Part shown: positions 16,493 through 26,200 of the stretch, in pieces
How positions within the stretch are numbered: the stretch's first letter is position 1
Layout: each line of letters starts with the position of its first letter
Assembly (NCBI RefSeq): GCF_026420845.1
Contig: NZ_JAOWCB010000024.1
Span: forward strand, 1 to 64,000
Direction: 5' to 3'
From: Streptomyces sp. PR69
Lineage (GTDB): Bacteria > Actinomycetota > Actinomycetes > Streptomycetales > Streptomycetaceae
DNA: 64,000 nt
Made by a program: the position numbers and the translations under genes
The notes under the pieces: model-generated
Told to the model about the DNA's origin: nothing
The model's database searches: none
What the model saw: only the letters and a program-made list of their open reading frames with translations

Positions 16493-19312
16493 GTGTCCGT
16501 CTTCAACAAGCTCATGCGTGCAGGCGAAGGCAAGATCCTGCGCAAACTGCACCGCATCGCGGACCAGGTCAACTCCATCGAAGAGGATTTCATCAACCTC
16601 TCCGACGCCGAGTTGCGGGCGCTCACCGACGAGTACAAGCAGCGCTACGCAGACGGCGAGTCCCTGGACGACCTGCTCCCCGAGGCATTCGCCACCGTCC
16701 GTGAGGCGGCCAAGCGCGTCCTCGGCCAGCGCCACTACGACGTCCAGCTGATGGGCGGCGCCGCGCTGCACCTCGGCTATGTGGCCGAGATGAAGACCGG
16801 TGAGGGCAAGACCCTCGTCGGCACCCTGCCCGCGTACCTCAACGCGCTCTCCGGCAAGGGCGTCCATCTGATCACGGTCAATGACTATCTGGCCGAGCGT
16901 GACTCCGAGATGATGGGCCGGGTCCACAAGTTCCTGGGCCTGACCGTCGGCTGCATCATCGCGAACATGACGCCCGCCCAGCGCCGCGAGCAGTACAACT
17001 GCGACATCACCTACGGCACGAACAACGAGTTCGGCTTTGACTATCTGCGCGACAACATGGCGTGGTCCAAGGACGAGCTCGTCCAGCGCGGCCACAACTT
17101 CGCCGTGGTCGACGAGGTCGACTCGATCCTCGTCGACGAGGCCCGTACGCCGCTGATCATCTCCGGCCCGGCCGACCAGGCCACCAAGTGGTACGGCGAC
17201 TTCGCCAAGCTGGTCACCCGCCTTACCCGGGGCGAGGCCGGCAACCCCCTCAAGGGCATCGAGGAGACCGGCGACTACGAGGTCGACGAGAAGAAGCGCA
17301 CCGTCGGCATCCATGAGTCGGGCGTGTCGAAGGTCGAGGACTGGCTGGGCATCGACAACCTCTACGAGTCGGTCAACACCCCCCTCGTCGGCTATCTGAA
17401 CAACGCCATCAAGGCCAAGGAACTGTTCAAGAAGGACAAGGACTACGTCGTCATCGACGGCGAGGTCATGATCGTCGACGAGCACACCGGCCGTATTCTC
17501 GCCGGCCGCCGCTACAACGAGGGCATGCACCAGGCGATCGAGGCGAAGGAAGGCGTCCCGATCAAGGACGAGAACCAGACCCTCGCCACGATCACCCTGC
17601 AGAACTTCTTCCGCCTCTACGACAAGCTGGCCGGCATGACCGGTACGGCCATGACCGAGGCGGCCGAGTTCCACCAGATCTACAAGCTCGGCGTCGTCCC
17701 GATCCCGACGAACCGGCCGATGATCCGCAAGGACCAGTCCGACCTGATCTACCGCACCGAGGTCGCCAAGTTCGCGGCGGTCGTCGACGACATCGCGGAG
17801 AAGCACGAGAAGGGGCAGCCGATCCTCGTCGGCACCACCTCGGTCGAGAAGTCCGAGTACCTCTCGCAGCAGCTCAGCAAGCGCGGCATCCCGCACGAGG
17901 TGCTCAACGCCAAGCAGCACGATCGCGAGGCCGCGATCGTCGCCCAGGCCGGGCGCAGGGGCTCGGTCACCGTCGCCACGAACATGGCCGGCCGTGGTAC
18001 GGACATCAAGCTCGGCGGCAACCCGGACGACCTCGCCGAGGCGGAGCTGAGGCAGCAGGGCCTCGACCCCGTGGAGCACGTCGAGGAGTGGGCTGCCGCA
18101 CTGCCCGCCGCGCTGGAGCGCGCCGAGGCGGCGGTGAAGGCCGAATTCGAAGAGGTCAAGTCGCTCGGCGGGCTCTATGTCCTGGGCACCGAGCGCCATG
18201 AGTCGCGGCGTATCGACAACCAGCTCCGCGGCCGTTCCGGCCGTCAGGGAGACCCGGGCGAGTCGCGCTTCTACCTCTCCCTCGGCGACGACCTGATGCG
18301 CCTGTTCAAGGCCCAGATGGTCGAGCGCGTGATGGCCATGGCCAACGTCCCCGACGATGTGCCGATCGAGAACAAGATGGTGACGCGCGCGATCGCGTCC
18401 GCGCAGTCCCAGGTCGAGCAGCAGAACTTCGAGACGCGGAAGAACGTCCTCAAGTACGACGAGGTGCTCAACCGCCAGCGCGAGGTCATCTACGGCGAGC
18501 GGCGCCGGGTGCTTGAGGGCGAGGACCTGCATGAGCAGATCCGCCACTTCATGGACGACACCATCGACGCCTACATCCAGGCGGAGACGGTCGAGGGCTT
18601 CGCGGAGGAGTGGGACCTGGACCGGCTGTGGGGCGCCTTCAAGCAGCTCTACCCGGTGAAGGTCACCGTCGAGGAGCTGGAGGAGGCGGCCGGCGACCGG
18701 GCCGGGATCACCGCCGAGTTCATCGCGGAGTCCGTCAAGGACGACATCCACGAGCAGTACGACGAGCGCGAGAAGCAGCTCGGCTCGGAGATCATGCGTG
18801 AGCTGGAGCGGCGGGTCGTGCTGTCCGTGCTGGACCGCAAGTGGCGCGAGCACCTCTACGAGATGGACTACCTCCAGGAGGGCATCGGCCTGCGCGCGAT
18901 GGCGCAGAAGGACCCGCTGGTCGAGTACCAGCGCGAGGGCTTCGACATGTTCACCGCGATGATGGAGGGCATCAAGGAGGAGTCCGTCGGCTATCTGTTC
19001 AATCTGGAGGTCCAGGTCGAGCAGCAGGTCGAGGAGGTCCCGGTGGAGGACGCGGCGGAGAAGCCCTCGCTGGAGAAGCGGGACGCGGTGCCCGCGGGGG
19101 CGGGCCGCCCGGAGATCCGCGCGAAGGGGCTCGACGCGCCGCAGCGGCCGGACCGGCTGCACTTCTCCGCGCCGACCGTGGACGGCGAGGGCGGCGTCGT
19201 CGAAGGCGACTTCGACACGGATGGCCGTCCGGCGCGGCCGGAGGGGGACGGGATGACGCGCGCGGAGCGGCGCAAGGCGCAGAAGGGCGGGGGGCGTCGC
19301 CGCAAGAAGTAG
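16493..19312 (+). CDS. secA: Preprotein translocase ATPase SecA
   Basis: SecA powers export of unfolded preproteins through SecYEG. The GTG at 16493 (AAGGAG about 10 bases upstream) gives 939 residues, matching Streptomyces SecA1. Motifs include Walker A in MKTGEGKTLVGTLPAYL near residues 99-115, DEVD in VVDEVDSILVDEARTPL, the second helicase domain TNMAGRGTDIKLGG, and ESRRIDNQLRGRSGRQGDPG. The helical scaffold follows, then a flexible tail ending in a basic stretch (RRKAQKGGGRRRKK). The cysteine zinc-binding tail of many Gram-negative SecAs is absent, as is usual in actinobacteria. Confidence 0.98.
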   Translation: MSVFNKLMRAGEGKILRKLHRIADQVNSIEEDFINLSDAELRALTDEYKQRYADGESLDDLLPEAFATVREAAKRVLGQRHYDVQLMGGAALHLGYVAEMKTGEGKTLVGTLPAYLNALSGKGVHLITVNDYLAERDSEMMGRVHKFLGLTVGCIIANMTPAQRREQYNCDITYGTNNEFGFDYLRDNMAWSKDELVQRGHNFAVVDEVDSILVDEARTPLIISGPADQATKWYGDFAKLVTRLTRGEAGNPLKGIEETGDYEVDEKKRTVGIHESGVSKVEDWLGIDNLYESVNTPLVGYLNNAIKAKELFKKDKDYVVIDGEVMIVDEHTGRILAGRRYNEGMHQAIEAKEGVPIKDENQTLATITLQNFFRLYDKLAGMTGTAMTEAAEFHQIYKLGVVPIPTNRPMIRKDQSDLIYRTEVAKFAAVVDDIAEKHEKGQPILVGTTSVEKSEYLSQQLSKRGIPHEVLNAKQHDREAAIVAQAGRRGSVTVATNMAGRGTDIKLGGNPDDLAEAELRQQGLDPVEHVEEWAAALPAALERAEAAVKAEFEEVKSLGGLYVLGTERHESRRIDNQLRGRSGRQGDPGESRFYLSLGDDLMRLFKAQMVERVMAMANVPDDVPIENKMVTRAIASAQSQVEQQNFETRKNVLKYDEVLNRQREVIYGERRRVLEGEDLHEQIRHFMDDTIDAYIQAETVEGFAEEWDLDRLWGAFKQLYPVKVTVEELEEAAGDRAGITAEFIAESVKDDIHEQYDEREKQLGSEIMRELERRVVLSVLDRKWREHLYEMDYLQEGIGLRAMAQKDPLVEYQREGFDMFTAMMEGIKEESVGYLFNLEVQVEQQVEEVPVEDAAEKPSLEKRDAVPAGAGRPEIRAKGLDAPQRPDRLHFSAPTVDGEGGVVEGDFDTDGRPARPEGDGMTRAERRKAQKGGGRRRKK

Positions 19313-19345
19313 CGTCCCGCGGGGTGTGACCCGCGGGTGTGACAC

Positions 19346-19380
19346 GGCCGGGGCCGGACACGGGGTGTCCGGCCCCGGCC
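19346..19380 (+). terminator. Hairpin downstream of secA
   Basis: A strong GC stem (GGCCGGGGCCGGACA at 19346-19360 with its complement ending at 19380) lies 33 bases past the secA stop. It has no U-run, as is common for Streptomyces terminators. Confidence 0.7.
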
Positions 19381-19963
19381 GCGTTCTGCGGCGCGGCCGC
19401 GGGGAGGGCGTCAGGCGGGCGCTGAGACGGTGATGGGGAGGGGCGGGCCCACTTGGCCGTCGCCCCGGCGGGACGGGCCCGAGAGGCGCGGCAGGGGCCG
19501 TTGTGAGAGGGCTGGGGGCAGCGGCCGGGGTGCGGGTGGGCGTTGCCAGGTGCGGGGCGGGGTGACCGTACGGCGGCGGGTGGAGGCTCCCGGGGCGCGG
19601 GAGGGTGCCGGTACCTTGCCGGGTGCCGGGGTGCGGGGTGTGCCGCCCGTTTTGGGTGGTCCCGGCCGCGGGCGGGTGTCGGCGCGGTTTTCGGCGCCTT
19701 GTCGAGAGCGTGTCTGTCGGCTGTATTCGGTGCGTTTGGCAGGGCGGGCCTGCCGCCGTTTCGGGTTTCTTCGGCGGGGCGCGGGAGTCCCGTCCGTGGT
19801 GGGTTCCCTGGCCACGGGCCCGTCTGCCGGTCTTCCTGGCCGTGGGTGGGGATCCCTCGGTTTTCGGTGTCCATTGTCCGGTGCGGGGGCCGTCTGGTGT
19901 GTTGCCTGAGGTGAGGGGGAGGGCCCTGCGCCAGGGGCCCGTCCCCGCTCGCCGTGACCGACG
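19381..19963. other. Low-complexity gap, no confident gene
   Basis: The plus strand is G/T-rich and its complement A/C-rich over about 500 bases. A 134-codon open frame on the minus strand (19411-19815) would encode a Pro/Arg-rich basic protein without recognisable domains, and several plus-strand frames are also open. Third-position GC in the best frame looks lower than in neighbouring genes. I do not call a gene. The region follows secA and precedes the 3' end of the Rv3235-family gene. Confidence 0.5.
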
Positions 19964-20419
19964 TCAGGAGGGGCGGGAGGCGCGGGGGGTGCCCAGTTCG
20001 ATCGCTGTGCAGCGCCAGCGCTGGTCCGGGCAGAGTTCGAGGCGGAACGCCATCGCGGTGAGGCGGTCGCCGGCCGAGATGCGGGCGAAGGCTTCGATTA
20101 CGCCGGGCACCGGGTGGAACTCGTCGCAGGCGCGGACCACCGGCGTCACCCGCTCCGCCGGGCGCAGCGGGGCCCCCGGCGCCAGGCGGGCCAGTTGGTC
20201 GTACGCCTCGCCGACGGTGTGGCCCAGCATCCAGTGCACCGGCCGCTGGCCGCTCAGGACCGCGAGGAGGCGGTCGGCGAACCAGTACCGGGGTGTCGAC
20301 TGACGCCGGGCCCGCGCCACGGCGGCCGTCGCCACGGTGGCCGCCGGCCGACGCCGGTCCCGTCGCCCCGGCGGCCTGGTCCGGTTGCCGCCGGCCGTGC
20401 GGTTCATGGTCCTGTCCAC
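19964..20419 (-). CDS. Rv3235 family protein
   Basis: The 151-residue protein has a basic, low-complexity N-terminus of about 45 residues and then a conserved domain with YWFADRLLAVLSGQRPVHWM and LCPDQRWRCTAIELG at the C-terminus. This matches the actinobacterial Rv3235 family, of unknown function, typically encoded next to secA. The GTG at 20419 has a GGGGG stretch 8 bases upstream; an ATG at 20407 is an alternative start. Confidence 0.8.
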   Translation of the reverse strand: MDRTMNRTAGGNRTRPPGRRDRRRPAATVATAAVARARRQSTPRYWFADRLLAVLSGQRPVHWMLGHTVGEAYDQLARLAPGAPLRPAERVTPVVRACDEFHPVPGVIEAFARISAGDRLTAMAFRLELCPDQRWRCTAIELGTPRASRPS

Positions 20420-20710
20420 GCGGATCGCCCCCGATGCGAGGTCGGGCCCGGGTCATACCGGGCGGTAACTTCGGTGGTGATCTTCTACGGGGGCGGCAGC
20501 CGGTCCGCAACGCGGTCGCCGCCCGGGGCGCGTCGAGCGGAGGTTCACCTATCAGAGTGAGGCGAGCCGCTGAACTCCCGGTCGCGACGGATGCCGGAAG
20601 GCGTGAGGTGGACGCCGCGCGGCACGGCAGACGCACCACGAAAGAGGACGCCCGAAACGATCGCCGCACGTATCCTGAAAGGCGTTTCCCGACGAAGAAA
20701 GCGGCCTGTC

Positions 20711-21217
20711 ATGCGCGTGTACGTCCCCCTGACCCTGCCCGGTCTCGCCGAGGCGTACCGGACGGGCGAGCTGGGCCCCGCCCCGCTGGAGGCCTTCGCC
20801 GTCACGCCGGGGCTGCGCGAGTGGTACGTCTCCGACGACATCGAGGAGCTTGAGTACGCGGCGCTGAGCCGGGCCGCGGCCGCGTCGCTGCGGCTGGTCG
20901 CCGGGGACCCAGGGGCCGCGCGCCGCCGGGTCGTCGTCGCCGTCGACGTGCCGGATCAGCAGGCCGTCGCCGACCCCGGCCGGGCGCTGGACGCCAACGC
21001 CGTCGGAGAGGTGCGCATCGGGACCGCGGTGCCGCTGGCCAAGGCGGCGGCCGTGCACGTCGACGCCGAGGACGCCGTCGAGGACGTCTCCGCCGCGGCC
21101 GAGGCGCTGGGCGCGGCGGACCAGGGCGACGACGACGCCCAGTTCACGGTGGACGGCGCGGAGGACCACGAGCTGCTCTGGTACGGGGTCCAGGAGATCC
21201 CGAACCTGATCGGCTGA
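20711..21217 (+). CDS. DUF6912-type conserved actinobacterial protein
   Basis: The 168-residue acidic protein begins MRVYVPLTLPGLAEAYRTGE and ends HELLWYGVQEIPNLIG, features of a conserved actinobacterial family near secA (DUF6912, named from memory). The middle has an Ala/Val/Asp-rich helical region. No catalytic motif or signal peptide is visible and the function is unknown. The ATG at 20711 starts the conserved block; the longer open frame upstream is not conserved-looking. Confidence 0.75.
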   Translation: MRVYVPLTLPGLAEAYRTGELGPAPLEAFAVTPGLREWYVSDDIEELEYAALSRAAAASLRLVAGDPGAARRRVVVAVDVPDQQAVADPGRALDANAVGEVRIGTAVPLAKAAAVHVDAEDAVEDVSAAAEALGAADQGDDDAQFTVDGAEDHELLWYGVQEIPNLIG

Positions 21218-21252
21218 GCGATTGTCGGCGCCCGCCGGTACGGTTTCTCGGC

Positions 21253-21921
21253 ATGGGGAAGCACCGCACGCATCTGGTCTGGGACTGGAACGGCACACTG
21301 CTCGATGACATCAGCGCGGTCATCGGGGCGACCAATGCCGCGTTCGCGGAGATCGGCCTGGAGCCGATCACGCTGGAGCAGTACCGGGAGCTGTACTGCG
21401 TGCCGATTCCCCGCTTCTACGAGCGGCTGACCGGGCGGCTGCCCTCCGACGCCGAGTGGGAGGTCATGGACGAGATCTTCCACCGGCACTACACCGAGCA
21501 CCGGCTCGGCTGCGGGCTGACACCCGGCGTGGAGGAGCTGCTCGCGGAGTGGCGACAGGCCGGGCGCAGCCAGTCGCTGCTGAGCATGTACGAGCATGGT
21601 GAGCTGGTCCCCGTCGTGCGGGGCTATGGGATCGAGGAGCACTTCATACGCGTCGACGGGCGCACGGGCCCCTCGGGCGGCACGAAGGCGCTCCACATGG
21701 AGCGCCACCTCGCGGCGCTGCGCGGCGTCGTCGCCCCCGAGCGGACCGTCGTCATCGGCGACGCCGCCGACGACGCGCTGGCGGCGGCGCATGTGGGGGC
21801 GCGGGCCGTCCTGTACACGGGGGGCTCGCACAGCCGGGCCAGCCTGGAGGCGGTGGGGGACGGCGTGCCGGTGGTGGACACCCTGGAGGAAGCGGTGGAC
21901 GCGGCGCGGAGGCTGGTCTGA
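21253..21921 (+). CDS. HAD-superfamily hydrolase, phosphoglycolate-phosphatase-like
   Basis: The 222-residue protein has HAD motif I as VWDWNGTLLDD at residues 9-19. The nucleophile Asp is present, but the usual second Asp is Asn. Motif II lies in LLSMYEHG, the Lys near GGTKALHMERHL, and motif IV is VVIGDAADDALAAAHVGA. The cap region has PRFYERLTGRLPSDAEWEVM. It looks like the PGP/PhnX-like group; the substrate is unknown. It follows the DUF6912 gene by 35 bases and may share its transcript. Confidence 0.85.
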   Translation: MGKHRTHLVWDWNGTLLDDISAVIGATNAAFAEIGLEPITLEQYRELYCVPIPRFYERLTGRLPSDAEWEVMDEIFHRHYTEHRLGCGLTPGVEELLAEWRQAGRSQSLLSMYEHGELVPVVRGYGIEEHFIRVDGRTGPSGGTKALHMERHLAALRGVVAPERTVVIGDAADDALAAAHVGARAVLYTGGSHSRASLEAVGDGVPVVDTLEEAVDAARRLV

Positions 21922-22034
21922 GGGTCCGGGGGCGGAGCCCCGGCCCCTCACGCCTCAAGCTCCCCCAGGCGGGGCTGGACGGTGCTGGCCCTTGCGCCTC
22001 ATACGCCCACGCCCGCGGGGCCTGATAGTGCTGC

Positions 22035-22097
22035 CCCCGGTCCTTAAGCGCCGGACGGGCTGGAGAATCCATGCCGTCCGGCGCTTGAGGACCGGGG
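22035..22097. terminator. 24-bp inverted repeat between convergent genes
   Basis: Positions 22035-22058 pair with 22074-22097 with one G-T mismatch, closing a 15-base spacer. The element lies between the convergent HAD and DJ-1/PfpI genes and could terminate both. The arms contain the CCGGCGCTTGAGG word of the dispersed intergenic repeat family seen elsewhere in this window. Confidence 0.65.
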
Positions 22098-22116
22098 CCG
22101 GGGGGCGGAGCCCCGG

Positions 22117-22683
22117 TTATGCCGTCGGCGCGTGCTCGCGGAGGATGCGGAGGAAGGCGCGCATCCAGGCCGGGTGGTCGGGCCAGGCGCGGGAGGAGAC
22201 CAGGGTGCCGTCGACGACCGCCTCCTGGTCCTGGAAGGAGGCGCCCGCGGCCTGCATGTCCAGTTCGAGGGCGGGGTAGGAGGTCACCCGGCGGCCCTCC
22301 AGGGAGCCGATCGCCGCCGTCAGCAGCGGGCCGTGGCAGATCTGGGCCACGGGCTTGTCGGCGTCGAAGAAGGACTTGAGGATCTTGCGGAGCTCGGGGT
22401 CGTTGCGGAGGTATTCGGGGGCGCGGCCGCCGGGGATCACCACGGCCGCGTACTGTCCGGGGTCGACCTCGGAGAAGGCGAGGTCGGCCTGGCAGGTGTA
22501 GCCCGGCTTCTCGGTGTACGTGTCGAAGCCCGGTTCGAAGTCGTGCACCACGAACTGCAGCTTCTTCCGGGCCGGAGCGGCGATGTCGACCTCGTACCCC
22601 TCCTCCCTCAGCCGCTGGTACGGGTAGAGGACCTCAAGGGACTCGGCGGCGTCGCCGGTGACGATCAGGATCTTCGCTGTCAT
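22117..22683 (-). CDS. DJ-1/PfpI family protein
   Basis: The 188-residue protein starts at the ATG at 22683 (MTAKILIVTGDAAESLEVLYP) and has the class I glutamine-amidotransferase-like fold. The nucleophile-elbow cysteine is in VAQICHGPLLTAAIG near residues 112-126, and the conserved VVIPGGRAPEYLRNDPELRKIL precedes it. Family members include glyoxalase III, protein deglycase and PfpI-type enzymes; which activity applies cannot be told. It is divergent from the glutamate dehydrogenase gene, with a 594-base gap. Confidence 0.9.
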   Translation of the reverse strand: MTAKILIVTGDAAESLEVLYPYQRLREEGYEVDIAAPARKKLQFVVHDFEPGFDTYTEKPGYTCQADLAFSEVDPGQYAAVVIPGGRAPEYLRNDPELRKILKSFFDADKPVAQICHGPLLTAAIGSLEGRRVTSYPALELDMQAAGASFQDQEAVVDGTLVSSRAWPDHPAWMRAFLRILREHAPTA

Positions 22684-23277
22684 GGCCGCTCCTGGTCTTG
22701 GGCTGGCCCGTCTGCCGTTCGCCCGGCCAAGCGCGGGTCAGCCTGCGACGGCCTGCGCCAGCCGGGACGATACGTGCTCTGCGGGCCCCGGGGAGGGGGA
22801 AGTAGGGGGAAGCAGGGCTATATGGGGCATATGGCATATATGGCATATGTGGAGGGAAGATGCGCATCCGCGGTCGATTCGGAGGCGTGTCGCCCGACGT
22901 CAAACTGCACCGCTCCGCGAGGTTTGCCAAGAGGGCCTGTGTCGCTGTCCAGAGTGTCAAACTTCCGGGCCGTCTTTTGTACACATACGGCTCATGACGG
23001 GTCGGGGGTGTGGGGCGTTAGCCTTATCCCGTGATCAGCGCGATATGCCGTGGGGGCAGCGAAGCCCCCGGCCTGCGCCCGGACCGCCACCGCGCCCGGG
23101 CGATCGCTGACCTTTTCGATCCGATCCAGCCGGTCCGGCTGCCAGAATTGGCCGATAACGGCTCGGACATCTCTCACCGCGGCATAGCGTCGACTCCGAC
23201 CGGACACCCCGCGTCGTGGCGTTGTGTCGCTTCTTTCACCTACGTCACGCAACGGCGCGCGACAGGAGCCAGAGGAC
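22684..23277. promoter_or_regulatory. Long divergent promoter region with AT-rich 9-bp repeats
   Basis: This gap separates the DJ-1/PfpI gene (minus) from the glutamate dehydrogenase gene (plus). At about 22818-22851 it has an AT-rich cluster with direct copies of TATGGCATA flanked by CATATG, which stands out in a very GC-rich chromosome. A small stem (GGGGGCAGCGAAGCCCCC) lies near 23052-23069. I see no convincing small gene and no clear GlnR box. Confidence 0.55.
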
Positions 23278-26200
23278 ATGCAGACCAAGCTGGACGATGC
23301 CAAGGCCGAGCTGCTCGAGAGGGCCGCCCGGGTAGCTGAGCACAGCCCGGTCGGGGGGAGCCTTCCGACCGGCGCCGAGCAGGGGGAGCGTCCGGACCAG
23401 GACACCGTGCTCTCGTACCTCCAGCGCTACTACCTGCACACCGCTCCCGAGGACCTGGCCGACCGCGAACCGGACGACATCTTCGGCGCCGCGTTCTCGC
23501 ACTACCGCCTCGCCGAGAACCGCCCGCAGGGCACGGCCAACGTCCGCGTGCACACGCCCACCGTCGAGGAGAACGGCTGGACGTGCAGTCACTCCGTCGT
23601 CGAGGTCGTCACGGACGACATGCCGTTCCTGGTGGACTCCGTCACCAATGAACTCTCCCGCCAGGGCCGCGGCATCCATCTGGTGGTCCACCCCCAGGTC
23701 GTCGCCCGCCGCGATGTGACCGGCAAGCTCATCGAGGTGCTGGCGGACCGCAGCGGGGGCCACCTCGGCGAGGCCGCCGCGAGGACGCTGCCGCACGACG
23801 CGCTCGTCGAGTCCTGGATCCATGTCGAGATCGACCGGGAGACCGACCGCGCCGACCTCAAGCAGATCACCTCCGATCTGCTGCGTGTGCTGTCGGACGT
23901 CCGCGAGGCCGTCGAGGACTGGGAGAAGATGCGCGACGCCGCGCTGCGCGTCGCCGAGAGCCTGCCCGGCGAGCCCGTGGCCGACGATCTGCGCGAAGGA
24001 GAGGTCGAAGAGGCACGCGAGCTGCTGCGCTGGCTCGCCGACGACCACTTCACCTTCCTCGGCTACCGCGAGTACGACCTGGTGGACGGAGACGCGCTGG
24101 CCGCCGTGCCCGGCACCGGCCTCGGCATCCTGCGCGCCGACCCCGACCACACCGGGGAGGACGACGCCCACGGCCACCCGGTGAGCCCGTCCTTCAACCG
24201 TCTGCCCGCCGACGCCCGCGCCAAGGCCCGCGAGCACAAGCTGCTGGTGCTCACCAAGGCCAACAGCCGGGCCACCGTGCACCGGCCCAGCTATCTCGAC
24301 TACATCGGCGTCAAGAAGTTCGACAAGGACGGCAACGTCGTCGGCGAGCGCCGCTTCCTCGGCCTGTTCTCCTCCGCCGCGTACACCGAGTCAGTGCGCC
24401 GCGTCCCCGTGATCCGCCGCAAGGTCGACGAGGTCCTCAAGCAGGCCGGCTTCTCGCCCAACAGCCACGACGGCCGCGATCTGCTGCAGATCCTGGAGAC
24501 CTACCCCCGCGACGAGCTGTTCCAGACGCCCGTCGACCAGCTGCGCGCCATCGTCACCTCCGTCCTCTACCTCCAGGAGCGCCGCAGGCTGCGGCTCTAC
24601 CTGCGCCAGGACGAGTACGGCCGCTACTACTCCGCGCTGATCTATCTGCCCCGCGACCGCTACACCACCGGCGTGCGGCTGCGGCTGATCGACATCCTCA
24701 AGGAGGAGCTCGGCGGCACCAGCGTCGACTTCACCGCCTGGAACACCGAGTCGATCCTCTCCCGCCTGCACTTCGTGGTCCGCGTACCGGCCGGCACCGA
24801 GCTGACCGACCTGACCGACGCCGACAAGGAGCGCATCGAGGCCCGGCTGGCCGAGGCCGCCCGCTCCTGGGCCGACGGCTTCGCCGAGGCGCTCAACGCC
24901 GAACTGGGCGAGGAGCGCGCCGCCGAGCTGCTGCGCCGCTACGGAAGCGCCTTCCCCGAGGGCTACAAGGCCGACCACTCGCCCCGCGCCGCCGTGGCCG
25001 ACCTGGTCCACCTCGAACAGCTCGTCCACTCCGACAAGGACTTCGCGCTCTCCCTCTACGAGCCCGTCGGCGCGGGCCCCGGCGAGCGCCGGTTCAAGAT
25101 CTACCGCAGCGGTGAGCAGGTCTCCCTGAGCGCTGTGCTGCCGGTGCTTCAGCGGCTCGGCTGCGAGGTCGTCGACGAGCGCCCGTACGAGCTGCGCTGC
25201 GCCGACCGCACCACGGCCTGGATCTACGACTTCGGCCTGCGCATGCCGCAGACCGGCGGCAACGGCAACGGCGGCGACTATCTCGCCGACGACGCCCGCG
25301 ACCGCTTCCAGGACGCGTTCGCCGCCGTATGGAAGGGCGAGGCGGAGAACGACGGCTTCAACTCCCTGGTGCTGCGCGCCGGGCTGACCTGGCGGCAGGC
25401 CATGGTGCTGCGCGCCTACGCCAAGTACCTGCGCCAGGCGGGCTCCACCTTCAGCCAGGACTACATGGAGGACACCCTCCGCAACAACGTCCACACCACG
25501 CGGCTGCTGGTCTCCCTCTTCGAGGCGAGGATGTCGCCCGGCCGCCAGGCTGCCGGCACCGAGCTGACCGACGGGCTGCTGGAGGAGCTGGACGGCGCGC
25601 TCGACCAGGTCGCCTCCCTCGACGAGGACCGCATCCTGCGCGCGTTCCTGACCGTCATCAAGGCCACCCTGCGGACCAATTTCTTCCAGAAGGCCGCGGA
25701 CGGCGGCGACCACGCCTATGTGTCGATGAAGTTCGACCCGCAGGCCATCCCGGAGCTGCCCGCGCCCCGCCCGGCGTACGAGATCTGGGTCTACTCGCCG
25801 CGCGTCGAGGGCGTGCACCTGCGCTTCGGCAAGGTCGCCCGCGGCGGACTGCGCTGGTCCGACCGGCGTGAGGACTTCCGCACGGAGATCCTCGGCCTGG
25901 TCAAGGCGCAGATGGTCAAGAACACGGTGATCGTGCCGGTCGGCGCGAAGGGCGGCTTCGTCGCCAAGCAGCTGCCGGACCCCTCCGTCGACCGGGACGC
26001 CTGGCTCGCCGAGGGCGTCGCCTGCTACCGCATCTTCATCTCCGCCCTCCTCGACATCACCGACAACATGGTCGCGGGAGAGGTCGTCCCGCCGGCCGGC
26101 GTGGTCCGCCACGACGAGGACGACACCTATCTGGTCGTCGCCGCCGACAAGGGCACCGCGACCTTCTCCGACATCGCCAACGAGGTCGCCGTCTCCTACG

